DNA of 27,879 bases from a virus. The stretch lies in the IMG/VR virus record IMGVR_UViG_3300033064_004296, positions 1 through 27,879 of that record; one strand, 5' to 3'. This document shows positions 6,495 to 14,935 of this stretch, in pieces. The notes under the pieces were generated by a model. That model was not told where the DNA came from and did not search any database. It was given only the letters and a program-made list of their open reading frames with translations. How positions within the stretch are numbered: the stretch's first letter is position 1; every line of letters begins with the position of its first letter. Both the position numbers and the translations under genes were made by a program.

Positions 6495-7709
6495 ATGGGA
6501 GATTTAAGACCTTTGGGGAGTGAAAGATTAGAAGGTACGGACAAAATCCGTAGAATTATGGAGATTGCTCGTTATAATGAAGTACAACCAACTTCTATAA
6601 ATGAAAATAAAACTTCTGAATATGTTATTCAGTTGGCTGACGGTAAATTCTATGGTATCATAAGAGAAAAGTCAGGATATATTGTTAAAAAAGGTTTGAC
6701 AGAATCAGTTTTGGATTATGCTGAACCAATGAAAAATAGAAAATATTTTAATTCATATTCTCAAGCGATGAGAAAAATCAATTTGATTGCAGGTGAATTA
6801 AACAGATTACACGAATATACTGAGGGAATAAATTTGATTGGTGAAGAAAAGAAATTTATTTTAAAAACTCCAAAACCTGAGGTTCCCGCTGAAGATCCCA
6901 CCGCAGAACCTGCAATGGAATTACCATCATCTATGGATACTCCTGAACTACCAACATCTGAACCAACTTCTGATACAGGACTTGAAGATTTAGATTTGGG
7001 ATTGGATATGGATATGTCATCACCCGAGGGTGACGAAGAAATGTCTATGGATTTGGATACTGAAATGACACCTGGCGATGAAGAAGAACTTTCTTTTAAA
7101 TCAGTTCAAAAACTAACAGGTAAGTTAGGTCAAAAAATTAGAACATTAGATGGACAACAAGGTATGTCATCTGAAGATATCAAATACGTTTTAAACTCAA
7201 TTCTTTCGGCTTTGGATTTGTCAAAATTGACAGAAGAAGATTATGACGATGTTATGACTAACTTTGAAGAGGCAGAAGATGGTATTGACTATGGTGTGGA
7301 CGATGAAACAGAATTAGATATTGAAGCAGGTGACGATTTGGGTTTGGGTATGGACACTGAAACTCAAGAGATGACTGAAGATGATGATATGTACTTGGGT
7401 ATGGGTGAGGAAATGAATATGGATACTTTACCCTCTTTAGATTTCGAACAACAGACTATTGAAGTTTCTCCTGACGACATTAAGACTGAACTTCACTCTA
7501 CTATTGATCAAGTATTATCTAAGTACTTCGCACCTTCAGAAGAAGAACAACAAATGTTTGAACAAAAAGAAATAAAAAAATTCTTGAACAATAAAGTGAA
7601 ATCTTCAGTAATGAAAAATCAAGTAAAACAACTTTCTGAAAGTATTGAACAGGAAATGACTGCTGAGTTTATTTTAAGAGAAAATAATAACGTTAAATTT
7701 TTAGGATAA
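6495..7709 (+). CDS. Acidic low-complexity head-region protein, possibly interrupted by TAA
   Basis: This 404-residue protein has three parts. The N-terminal ~120 residues look folded (MGDLRPLGSERLEGTDKIRR and a YVIQLADGKFYGIIREKSGY strand region). A very acidic Asp/Glu/Met/Pro-rich middle follows (about 130-335, with runs such as LDLGLDMDMSSPEGDEEMSM). A C-terminal helical part covers about 345-404. It resembles scaffold or core proteins in composition, but no family is recognised. After the TAA at 7707-7709 the same frame stays open for 24 codons and ends at a TGA that overlaps the next gene's ATG (ATGA). So the protein may originally, or by readthrough, continue to 7784. It lies between the small 64-residue protein and another unknown gene, upstream of the terminase. 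Confidence 0.75.
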   Translation: MGDLRPLGSERLEGTDKIRRIMEIARYNEVQPTSINENKTSEYVIQLADGKFYGIIREKSGYIVKKGLTESVLDYAEPMKNRKYFNSYSQAMRKINLIAGELNRLHEYTEGINLIGEEKKFILKTPKPEVPAEDPTAEPAMELPSSMDTPELPTSEPTSDTGLEDLDLGLDMDMSSPEGDEEMSMDLDTEMTPGDEEELSFKSVQKLTGKLGQKIRTLDGQQGMSSEDIKYVLNSILSALDLSKLTEEDYDDVMTNFEEAEDGIDYGVDDETELDIEAGDDLGLGMDTETQEMTEDDDMYLGMGEEMNMDTLPSLDFEQQTIEVSPDDIKTELHSTIDQVLSKYFAPSEEEQQMFEQKEIKKFLNNKVKSSVMKNQVKQLSESIEQEMTAEFILRENNNVKFLG

Positions 7710-7784
7710 ACAAACAAACACAATTTAGTTTTCGAAGCAGATAACGTTCAATTGAAAGTAACTACTAAGGGTGAAATTTTATGA
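7710..7784 (+). other. In-frame coding-like tail after the TAA of the preceding gene
   Basis: Reading on in the frame of the 6495 gene gives TNKHNLVFEADNVQLKVTTK, then GEIL and TGA at 7782-7784. There is no ATG in this stretch. The tail alternates hydrophobic and polar residues like beta-strands, and its TGA overlaps the ATG of the next gene in the usual phage ATGA arrangement. It is best explained as the original C-terminus cut off by a nonsense change (AAA or CAA to TAA), by readthrough, or by a sequence error. Confidence 0.5.
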
Positions 7785-8188
7785 AACTTGTATACGTAAA
7801 TGCATTGGGACCCAATTATAAGGGAGATAACATCTACGAGTTTATTTTTTCAAACCAAGAAGATATATGGGGTGATGATTGGGATAAAGAACCATCAGGT
7901 GGTTCACCCTCTCCACCCCATATTCAATTTATAGAAAAAGTAGGTGTTTTAAAAAATTCAGGGGTAGAATTAATTCTTATACAAAACTCTGACTTTTTTT
8001 CTGTCTATGATTCAGTAGAAGGTGTAGTTGCATTGGCTTGGGAAAATTCAGACTCTGAATCTATTACTGATTTTAAACAAAAACGATTGGTCTTTCATTA
8101 TGGTGACGATGAGAAGACCTTAGCCGATAAATTATATGAAAGAGATATCGTACTAAACTGGGAAAAAAATTTAGTTGGAAATGCTTAA
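7781..8188 (+). CDS. Unknown protein, 135 residues
   Basis: No family is recognised. The product is acidic and Trp-rich (MKLVYVNALGPNYKGDNIYE, IWGDDWDKEPSGG, ALAWENSD), with a beta-alternating N-terminus and a helical end (KTLADKLYERDIVLNW). It has no signal peptide or membrane segment. Its ATG overlaps, as ATGA, the TGA that ends the in-frame tail of the upstream gene, and its stop overlaps the start of the next gene by 8 bases. This tight packing marks it as part of a head-gene operon and suggests translational coupling. Confidence 0.75.
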   Translation: MKLVYVNALGPNYKGDNIYEFIFSNQEDIWGDDWDKEPSGGSPSPPHIQFIEKVGVLKNSGVELILIQNSDFFSVYDSVEGVVALAWENSDSESITDFKQKRLVFHYGDDEKTLADKLYERDIVLNWEKNLVGNA

Positions 8189-9050
8189 CAAGATGTACTC
8201 TAAACTATTAAAAGAAGGGTTTTCAAGGAAAACCTTATCTACATTATCTGAAAAACAAATTTCTGTTTTGTTTAAGAAAATAATATCAGAACAGGGTGGG
8301 GCTGCCGAAAAATTAGGACAGTTAAATCCAGAAATCGAAAAAGTAAAAAAAGGTTTATCAGACATTCAAAATCAAGTATCTGGCTTAGTTGGTGAAGACG
8401 ACAACGAGGAGGAAATGGATGACGATAACCAATTAACTCAAACTCAAAAGTCAAACGACGGTTTGGATCCCGACCAAAGAGTGTCATCACTTGACAAAGG
8501 ACCTTCAGATTATGGTAACGATCCTGAGGCGGATAAGGTTATGGACAAAAATGACGCAGATGGAATGTCTATTGAGTCCGAGATAAAAGAAAGGGCAGTA
8601 TCGAAACAACAACAGAAGTTTATGGGTTTAGTTAAATCATACAAAGAAGGAGATACAAAACCTTCTGAAGTTTCTGACAAAGTTAAAAAAGCCTCTAAGT
8701 CAATGACTAAGACAGAAATTGACAAGTTCGCAGGTACAAAACACAAAGGTCTTCCAACCAAGGTTAAGGAGATGTCTTATGGGGATAAGGTTAGACAGAT
8801 TGAAGAATCTTTACTATCTTTGGTGAGTAAATACACTGCTGAAACTATGACTAAGAAAGATTTATTAGGTCTATTAGAATCCCCTGGAACCAAAGAAGCA
8901 CCAACTAAGGATCCAAAAACGATTCCGGATAAACCTGACAGAAAAACTCCATACCAACCTAAACATCAGCCTAAACCAAAGGCTCGTTTACCAAAGGGAT
9001 TAAGTTTTGACGAACTAAACATCACATTTAAAGATGAAAAGAAAGATTAA
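8181..9050 (+). CDS. DUF3008-like protein with acidic linker
   Basis: An earlier TTG at 8175 is in frame, but ATG at 8181 (MLNKMYSKLLKEGF) is preferred; ATG at 8196 is also possible. The N-terminal ~35 residues are an amphipathic helix pair (KTLSTLSEKQISVLFKKIIS). An acidic linker with repeated Asp/Glu follows. The central segment (about residues 140-195) reads SKQQQKFMGLVKSYKEGD, then SDKVKKASKSMTKTEID and FAGTKHKGLPTKV. This matches the phage/bacterial DUF3008 pattern of K-x-Q-Q-x-F-M-G-x-V, K-x-A-K-S-M and F-A-x-T-K-H-K-G-L-P. The C-terminus is Pro/Lys-rich. The function of DUF3008 is unknown; it is frequent in phage head-gene neighbourhoods. The gene overlaps its upstream neighbour by 8 bases and the next gene by 17 bases. 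Confidence 0.75.
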   Translation: MLNKMYSKLLKEGFSRKTLSTLSEKQISVLFKKIISEQGGAAEKLGQLNPEIEKVKKGLSDIQNQVSGLVGEDDNEEEMDDDNQLTQTQKSNDGLDPDQRVSSLDKGPSDYGNDPEADKVMDKNDADGMSIESEIKERAVSKQQQKFMGLVKSYKEGDTKPSEVSDKVKKASKSMTKTEIDKFAGTKHKGLPTKVKEMSYGDKVRQIEESLLSLVSKYTAETMTKKDLLGLLESPGTKEAPTKDPKTIPDKPDRKTPYQPKHQPKPKARLPKGLSFDELNITFKDEKKD

Positions 9051-10299
9051 CGAACAAGGAATTCAGTATGACGGACCTGAAAGAATGGATCCGGACATTC
9101 AAAGTAAGATTGAAAAAGGTGAAACGCCTCTTTCGGATAATCCTGCGTTTCCTGAAAGTGAAGATCAGTCAACTTTTGAAGAACTTATATCATCAAAACG
9201 ATTTAAAGATGTTGTTGAGAAGGTAAAGCGTTATACTGGAATGACAGACATTTCAGGACAAAACGCATTTATGCAATTACAACGTCTGCTTATGAGTGCC
9301 GTTCAAGAAGTTAAACAAATTGAGAACGGTAACGAAGCTCAGTTAGAAGACTTGGCAGTAGAATTAGTAAAAAGAGAAATGTCGATACCTGACGATGCGT
9401 TTCAGTACGATGTAAAATTACTTGGATCGCCAAGTCAAATGGATACTTCTAAATTGGCTAAACAATCAGAAGAACCATCATCTGAAGAAATTCAACAGAC
9501 CTTTGGTGTTAGTGAAGATGAGGCCGAAGAGGATTTGGAAAACTTTATGGCAGCCTTCGACAAGTTTGATTTAGAGAAAGCAAAAAGACGTTTTATTAAT
9601 TCATTAATTCAAGGAGCATCAAAAAAAGGACACTATATGTTTAGTCTTGTTGAGGAGGAATTAAATCAAATAGACCCAAAACTTTTGAATCTTTACGGAG
9701 TTTTAATGTCAATCAACGATTTGTTGTATTGGATTATTCCTGATAAGATGATGGATATGATGGCTGGATCAGGTGGTGGTGTTGCAGGTACAGAAGAAAT
9801 TGATGATACTACGGATCCCCCAACAATTAAGGCACGTGGAGTATTCTTCCCTGTTTTGGTTCACGAGGTGTTGAAGGGAGTATATGAGGTTATGGGAACT
9901 CAGGGTCTTCCTGACGATCCTAAAGCTGCTGAAATGGTAATGGCATCACAGGATACTCTTCCTTATGAGGTATGGGATTTGAGACTCGGACCGGTTATTT
10001 GGGAAAAGTTCACTCAATCATATCCTGACAAGATCTATGAAGATGATCTAAAAGAAATCCAAAACTATCTATTCTCGAGGTTCTCTGCACTTTCTACAGA
10101 ACAATTCTTTGAATTAGCTAAAGAAATTATGGGTGGAACTGAAAATGGTAAAAAGGCAGTTGCAAAAATGGTTGAGGAAATCATTGAAGAATTGAAGGGT
10201 CAGGCCTTTGAAGATGCCTTGTCTGGTGACTTTGATGATGACGATGACTTTAATTTAGACAATTTCTTGGGTACATTAGGTATTGGACCTAGTAAATAA
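9034..10299 (+). CDS. Unknown 421-residue protein upstream of terminase
   Basis: I do not recognise this protein. It starts within the last 17 bases of the DUF3008-like gene (AAAGATGAAAAG). The first ~60 residues are polar and disordered-looking (MKRKINEQGIQYDGPERMDP). Then come mostly helical segments, a Met/Gly-rich patch (MMDMMAGSGGG, about 240-250), a hydrophobic conserved-looking piece (RGVFFPVLVHEVLKGVYEVM, about 269-288) and an Asp-rich C-terminus (DFDDDDDFNLDNF). It ends 19 bases before the terminase, the position of the small terminase (gp16) in T4. It is much longer than gp16, and no DNA-binding motif is visible, so that assignment is not supported. A structural or packaging-related role is only positional inference. 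Confidence 0.75.
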   Translation: MKRKINEQGIQYDGPERMDPDIQSKIEKGETPLSDNPAFPESEDQSTFEELISSKRFKDVVEKVKRYTGMTDISGQNAFMQLQRLLMSAVQEVKQIENGNEAQLEDLAVELVKREMSIPDDAFQYDVKLLGSPSQMDTSKLAKQSEEPSSEEIQQTFGVSEDEAEEDLENFMAAFDKFDLEKAKRRFINSLIQGASKKGHYMFSLVEEELNQIDPKLLNLYGVLMSINDLLYWIIPDKMMDMMAGSGGGVAGTEEIDDTTDPPTIKARGVFFPVLVHEVLKGVYEVMGTQGLPDDPKAAEMVMASQDTLPYEVWDLRLGPVIWEKFTQSYPDKIYEDDLKEIQNYLFSRFSALSTEQFFELAKEIMGGTENGKKAVAKMVEEIIEELKGQAFEDALSGDFDDDDDFNLDNFLGTLGIGPSK

Positions 10300-10318
10300 A
10301 CTTACTAACTATGTTTGA

Positions 10319-12088
10319 ATGTCAAACCTATCAAGAGAGCAGGCAATACTCGAATACGCAAAATGTGCGAAGAATACCACGTATGCTCTAAAGACATATC
10401 TTCAAACATACGATAATACCCAATCAAAATACGTTCCGTTAGATCTATTTCCTGATCAAATAAGTTTGATCGAGGATTACGATAAATACGAAGAAAACAT
10501 TGCTTTGAAGTATAGACAGGCGGGGGTATCTACTGTTACCTCCGCTTGGGCATCAAAGCGTTTGGTATTTGCAAAAAAAACAAAACCTGAAAAAATCCTG
10601 ATTATTGCCAATAAACAGGACACCGCCATTGAAATGGCAAACAAAATCAGAACATTTGTGGATCAATGGCCTGATTGGATGGGTGTCGGATTTTCTAATG
10701 AGAAAAACGCACAAAAACACTTTAAGTTAAGTAATGGATGTGAGATTAAGGCAGTTGCAACCTCAAAAGATGCCCTCCGTGGATATACACCAACAATCCT
10801 TATTTTTGACGAGGCGGCATATATTGAAGCAGATGAAGACTTTTGGTCGGCTTGTATGGCCTCACTATCAACGGGTGGTAAAGTTATCGTAATTTCAACT
10901 CCAAACGGATTCGATCCGATTTATTACGGGATTTATGAACAAGCAATTCGTGGTATGAACGATTTCAAAATTACAGAGATGTTTTGGTATAGAGATCCTC
11001 GTTATACAAAAGATCTAAAACTACTGAAAGTCAAAGACATTATTCACTATATGTTGAACCGTTCTGATTACAAGGATGAGGAAATTACCTTGAGTTACTC
11101 GGATGTTGAGCCACGTAAGAGAGATTTTGAAGAAATCAAAAAACACTTTAACGATGGGTACAAACCATATTCTTCTTGGTTTGAATCGATGGCCAAGAAA
11201 CTTAAGTTTGATAGAAGAAAGATTGCACAGGAATTAGAGTGTAACTTCTTAGGTTCAGGTGATAGTGTAATACCACCTGATGTTATTGAACGAATGAAAG
11301 ATCAAGATATAATTCCACCTATAAATAAATTTATGGGTGGATCTATTTGGCAGTGGGAAGAACCTGTTGCTGGTCACCGATACATTATGGGTATAGACGT
11401 TTCTAGAGGTGATTCTGAAGACTTTACCACATTCTGTATTATTGATTTTGATGAAAGACACCAAGTGTTAGAATATTTAGGTAAGATACCACCTGATATA
11501 GCGGCTGAAATTGCTATGAAATGGGCAACTATGTATTCAGCGTTTGTTGTTATTGATATAACAGGAGGTATGGGAGTTTCTACTTCAAGAAAAATGCAAG
11601 AACTTGGATATAAAAATCTTTATGTTGATGGTGTGAATATTGCGGACAAGTGGAAATATAATCCCAAAATGGAAGACAAAATTCCTGGTATTAATTTCAA
11701 CTCAAAACGTGTTCAGATTGTTGCCGCTTTTGAAGAGGCTTTACGTCACGGATTCAAGATTCGTTCTTCAAGGATGTTAAATGAACTTAATACTTTTGTT
11801 TATGTTAACGGAAGACCTGACCACCTAAAAGGACAACACGACGACCTTATAATGGCTTGTGCGATGCCAATATATGTTGCTGAAAACTCATTTAGTCTTT
11901 TAGAGAGATCTGAATCACAAACAAAGTCAATGTTGGATAGTTGGACGGTTCAGGAACATCAACCCACAAATTCAGTCAGAGATTTCAATCCTGCATTACC
12001 TGCATCGAATAATCGTGGTGAAAGACCCGGTACGTATAACCCACAACCACAAGATTATGCTAAATACTCTTGGTTGTTTGGAAGATAA
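10319..12088 (+). CDS. terL: Terminase large subunit, gp17-like
   Basis: This is the DNA-packaging motor ATPase and headful nuclease. The N-terminal ATPase has a deviant Walker A: KYRQAGVST at 64-72. The usual P-loop lysine is missing (Val70), and Lys64 sits before the loop, as I recall for lambda gpA. Walker B is ILIFDEAA (160-167), and the coupling motif is VISTPNG (191-197). The C-terminal RNase H-like nuclease has Asp360 in MGIDVSRGD, Asp413 in VVIDITGG and Asp508/509 in GQHDDLIMA. At 589 residues it is close to T4 gp17. The final ~60 residues are a Pro/Asn/Gln-rich tail. It acts on the portal at the prohead vertex; the portal gene follows after a 49-base gap containing a TATTTATTA element. 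There is no Shine-Dalgarno sequence at the ATG. Confidence 0.95.
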   Translation: MSNLSREQAILEYAKCAKNTTYALKTYLQTYDNTQSKYVPLDLFPDQISLIEDYDKYEENIALKYRQAGVSTVTSAWASKRLVFAKKTKPEKILIIANKQDTAIEMANKIRTFVDQWPDWMGVGFSNEKNAQKHFKLSNGCEIKAVATSKDALRGYTPTILIFDEAAYIEADEDFWSACMASLSTGGKVIVISTPNGFDPIYYGIYEQAIRGMNDFKITEMFWYRDPRYTKDLKLLKVKDIIHYMLNRSDYKDEEITLSYSDVEPRKRDFEEIKKHFNDGYKPYSSWFESMAKKLKFDRRKIAQELECNFLGSGDSVIPPDVIERMKDQDIIPPINKFMGGSIWQWEEPVAGHRYIMGIDVSRGDSEDFTTFCIIDFDERHQVLEYLGKIPPDIAAEIAMKWATMYSAFVVIDITGGMGVSTSRKMQELGYKNLYVDGVNIADKWKYNPKMEDKIPGINFNSKRVQIVAAFEEALRHGFKIRSSRMLNELNTFVYVNGRPDHLKGQHDDLIMACAMPIYVAENSFSLLERSESQTKSMLDSWTVQEHQPTNSVRDFNPALPASNNRGERPGTYNPQPQDYAKYSWLFGR

Positions 12089-12115
12089 TATTCAGTTTAA
12101 ATAGAACTGACTTAC

Positions 12116-12124
12116 TATTTATTA
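12116..12124 (+). promoter_or_regulatory. TATTTATTA element (candidate late promoter)
   Basis: TATTTATTA lies 13 bases before the portal ATG at 12138, in the 49-base gap after the terminase. Confidence 0.5.
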
Positions 12125-12137
12125 GAAAAAATATAGG

Positions 12138-13988
12138 ATGGCGGAAAATAATTTTACAATTTGGCAAAGATTAAGTCAGGTTTTTGGACCGGATTCTACT
12201 TTGGACCAACAATCCCCTATTTACAAGTTTGACAAAAAAGAGCTTTTAAAAACTACAGATAAAACTGAGTTTGAAAGAGAGAAGTTACAGGCACAACAAT
12301 CAATGTACCTTTCCCAACAGTGGACAAAGGTAGAAAACAACTTATATACCCAAGCCGTCTACTATGAACCAACAAGATTGGCATCATATTACGACTATGA
12401 GTCAATGGAGTATACTCCTGAAATTTCAGCAGCACTCGACATTTACGCAGAAGAATCTACAACAACAAATGAAGATGGATTTATATTACAGATTTACTCA
12501 GAATCTAAAAGAATCAAAGGTATCTTGGCGGATTTATTCAATAACAGATTGGATATCAACACTAATTTACCAATGTGGACAAGAAACACTTGTAAGTATG
12601 GTGACAATTTTGTCTACCTCAAATTAGATCCCGAAAAAGGTGTTACGGGTGTACACCAACTACCAAATTTTCAGGTTGAAAGAATGGAAAGAGGTATGCA
12701 GTTTACACCTGGTAGAGGTGCCGTACAAAGTGACAACGATTCGTTGAAGTTTTTATGGAAAGAAAAGAATATGGAGTTCAACACTTGGGAAATCGCACAC
12801 TTTCGTTTATTGGGTGATGATAGAAAACTACCATATGGTACTTCTATGTTAGAAAAAGCTCGTCGTATATGGAAACAACTATTGTTATCTGAAGATGCGA
12901 TGTTGATCTACAGAACATCTAGAGCCCCTGAAAGAAGAGTATTCAAAATTTTTGTTGGTAATATGGACGATAAGGATGTTCAGCCTTATGTAAACCGTGT
13001 TGCCAATCAGTTTAAAAGAGATCAGATTGTTGATCCAAACAATGGTAATGTAGATATGCGTTACAATCAAATGGCGGTTGATCAGGATTACTTTATTCCT
13101 GTTCGTGATCCAAATGCTCCGAACCCAATCGATACTCTACCAGGTGCACAGAATCTATCTGAAATTGCCGACATCGAATACATCCAAAAGAAGTTGTTGA
13201 CTGCTCTTCGTGTCCCTAAGGCATTTTTAGGTTTCGAGGAGGTTGTTGGTGATGGTAAGAATTTGGCATTACAGGATATTAGGTTTGCTCGTACCATTAA
13301 TAGGATTCAAAAATCGATGATTCAAGAATTGAACAAGATTGCGATTATTCACTTGTTTGTTCTTGGGTTTGAAGATGAATTAACGAACTTCACGTTAGGA
13401 TTAACAAATCCATCAACGCAGGCAGATTTGTTGAAGATTGAACATTGGAAAGAAAAGATTTTACTTTACAAAGACGCTGTATCTGATCCAGGAAATGGTA
13501 TACAACCAGTATCTTCATCTTGGGCTAAAAAACATATACTTGGGTTTTCTGATGAAGAAATCAAACTTGATATTCAACAACAGAGAATTGAAAGAGCGGT
13601 TGCTGCTGAACTTGAAAAAACATCGGAGGTTATTACAAGTACGGGATTATTCAGTAATATTGACAAACTATACGGAAACAAAAGTCCTGCGACTGGTCAA
13701 CAACCTGAGGGTGAAGTCACGGAACCAGCAAACACAGGTTTTGAAACTGGAATGGAGGAAACACCTCCGATTGATTTTGGAACTGAACTAGGTGGTGGGA
13801 CTGAAACACCTGGAGTTGGTGGTGGAGAAACCGCTGCGGAAGTAACACCTGAATCTTTCAGAAAAGATGGTATGAATTTAATCATTGAGGATAGTGATAT
13901 CACAGGTACTAAAACATTAGACTTATCTAAAGGAAAGAAGTCAATTCAAGAAATTGAAGGCAAACTCAATGAGTTATTGAATAAGTAA
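12138..13988 (+). CDS. Portal protein, gp20-like
   Basis: This is the dodecameric portal at the unique capsid vertex and the docking site for terminase. The 616-residue protein shows the T4-type portal layout: YYDYESMEYTPEISAALDIY (about 83-102) followed by AEESTT, then WTRNTCKYGDNFVYLKL (about 142-158), a beta-rich stem region, and SEIADIEYIQKKLLTALRVP (about 340-359) leading into AFLGFEE. A helical region with RFARTINRIQKSMIQELNK follows. T4 gp20 is a little over 500 residues; the excess here is mainly a Gly/Pro/Glu/Thr low-complexity stretch at about 515-575 and a short charged C-terminus. It lies between the terminase and an unknown 242-residue gene. The T4 order 17-20-21-22-23 is kept, apart from small inserted genes. 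Confidence 0.92.
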   Translation: MAENNFTIWQRLSQVFGPDSTLDQQSPIYKFDKKELLKTTDKTEFEREKLQAQQSMYLSQQWTKVENNLYTQAVYYEPTRLASYYDYESMEYTPEISAALDIYAEESTTTNEDGFILQIYSESKRIKGILADLFNNRLDINTNLPMWTRNTCKYGDNFVYLKLDPEKGVTGVHQLPNFQVERMERGMQFTPGRGAVQSDNDSLKFLWKEKNMEFNTWEIAHFRLLGDDRKLPYGTSMLEKARRIWKQLLLSEDAMLIYRTSRAPERRVFKIFVGNMDDKDVQPYVNRVANQFKRDQIVDPNNGNVDMRYNQMAVDQDYFIPVRDPNAPNPIDTLPGAQNLSEIADIEYIQKKLLTALRVPKAFLGFEEVVGDGKNLALQDIRFARTINRIQKSMIQELNKIAIIHLFVLGFEDELTNFTLGLTNPSTQADLLKIEHWKEKILLYKDAVSDPGNGIQPVSSSWAKKHILGFSDEEIKLDIQQQRIERAVAAELEKTSEVITSTGLFSNIDKLYGNKSPATGQQPEGEVTEPANTGFETGMEETPPIDFGTELGGGTETPGVGGGETAAEVTPESFRKDGMNLIIEDSDITGTKTLDLSKGKKSIQEIEGKLNELLNK

Positions 13989-13989
13989 G

Positions 13990-13998
13990 TATTTATAA
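13990..13998 (+). promoter_or_regulatory. TATTTATAA element (candidate late promoter)
   Basis: TATTTATAA starts 2 bases after the portal stop and lies 11 bases before the ATG at 14010. Confidence 0.5.
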
Positions 13999-14009
13999 TA
14001 AAAAATATT

Positions 14010-14738
14010 ATGAAGTCATTTGGTGAAATTAAAACTTCTGTCGAAAAATCCTTAGTAAAAAACTACGGAACAAAAACTTTTAACTCTTTAATGAAAGAGT
14101 TCAAGAAAAACATTTTGGATGATAAGCAAATTTCTGAAATGTATTTTCTATACGATGCCCTATCAAAACCATCTGGTCTCAACAAAGAATATGTTTTGGA
14201 GTATGTGAACGAATCAACTAATGTTTTGAAAGATCTTATTCAAAAAAATACTGAAAAGTTAGAAAAACTTTCTATATGGGTTGATCAGATGATTCAAATT
14301 GATGAAAACGAATACACAAATATCGACACAATTATCTACAACAAATCTGTCAAGGATTTAGATAAAGTTATTGAGTCAAAAAATACAATCAAAAGTATTT
14401 TGATTTCTGAAAAAAAGGAATTAGTGAAAGAATCTGTAAACATTCCATTATCATCGATGATGAAAATTGCATCAAACGTATTCAATGAGAAATACGAAAA
14501 CATTTCAGAACAAGAAAAAAATGAACTAAAGAATCTTTTTAGTTTAACAAAAGAAGAAACCAAACAACAAATTATAGAATTGACTGAAGAAGTAGTTGGC
14601 AAACTTCAAAATAAGATGAATGAAGAAGAAGATTCTGAGGTTAAAGTAATGATTGAAACTACAATTACCAAAGTACAAGAATCAAAACAAGACTTAGTAT
14701 CCCTTTACAAATTGAAGCAACTTTTTTCAGGATTATAA
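14010..14738 (+). CDS. Unknown helical protein between portal and protease, 242 residues
   Basis: No family is recognised. The protein is almost entirely helical and charged, rich in Lys and Glu, with coiled-coil-like stretches (VLKDLIQKNTEKLEKL; EETKQQIIELTEEVVGKLQN; ITKVQESKQDLVSLYKLKQ). It has no signal peptide. In T4 the space between gp20 and gp21 holds the small core proteins gp67 and gp68. Position and composition make an internal core or scaffold component plausible, but there is no sequence evidence for homology. It has its own TATTTATAA element 11 bases upstream. Its last 6 bases overlap the end of the convergent bS21 gene (TTATAA at 14733-14738 holds both stops). Confidence 0.7.
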   Translation: MKSFGEIKTSVEKSLVKNYGTKTFNSLMKEFKKNILDDKQISEMYFLYDALSKPSGLNKEYVLEYVNESTNVLKDLIQKNTEKLEKLSIWVDQMIQIDENEYTNIDTIIYNKSVKDLDKVIESKNTIKSILISEKKELVKESVNIPLSSMMKIASNVFNEKYENISEQEKNELKNLFSLTKEETKQQIIELTEEVVGKLQNKMNEEEDSEVKVMIETTITKVQESKQDLVSLYKLKQLFSGL

Positions 14739-14924
14739 TTCTTGATTGTTTTTCTTTTGTTGATAAATCGCTTTTTGTTTTTTTTCTCTTTTTTCTACTG
14801 ATTTTTTGGTAAACTGCTGACCATCTCTTAGTTTTTCCATTTGTTTTGTTTTGATAACTTTGAACTTATAACGCTTCAAAGCCTTATCAATAGATTCTCC
14901 TTTTTTTACCTGAATTACAATCAT
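14733..14924 (-). CDS. rpsU: Ribosomal protein bS21, phage-encoded
   Basis: This 63-residue protein matches bS21 over its full length: MIVIQVKKGESIDKALKRYK, then a Lys-rich second helix with LRDGQQFTKKSVEKREKKQ, and AIYQQKK near the end. The GESID-AL-K and QQFTKKS-R motifs are those of Bacteroidetes bS21. Bacterial S21 binds the 30S platform near the 16S rRNA 3' end. In Flavobacterium the protein helps sequester the anti-Shine-Dalgarno tail, with Tyr54 in contact as I recall; Tyr54 is present here at exactly that position. It probably replaces or competes with host S21 in ribosomes during infection. It is the only minus-strand gene inside the head block and is convergent with the 14010 gene. 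A TATTTATTT element lies 2 bases before its ATG. No Shine-Dalgarno sequence is present. Confidence 0.92.
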   Translation of the reverse strand: MIVIQVKKGESIDKALKRYKFKVIKTKQMEKLRDGQQFTKKSVEKREKKQKAIYQQKKNNQEL

Positions 14925-14926
14925 AA

Positions 14927-14935
14927 AAATAAATA
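14927..14935 (-). promoter_or_regulatory. TATTTATTT element before rpsU
   Basis: The minus strand reads TATTTATTT, 2 bases before the rpsU ATG at 14924. The start is fixed by homology, so a -10 box here would place transcription initiation inside the gene. This site may be chance or may have another role. Confidence 0.3.

Noticed and set aside
10290-10307. Small inverted repeat TAGTAA/TTACTA before the terminase
   Set aside because: Only six AT-rich base pairs over a stop codon; expected by chance in this composition.
10311-10321. Alternative ATG at 10311 as terminase start
   Set aside because: It is out of frame with the terminase; the ATG at 10319 gives the correct frame.
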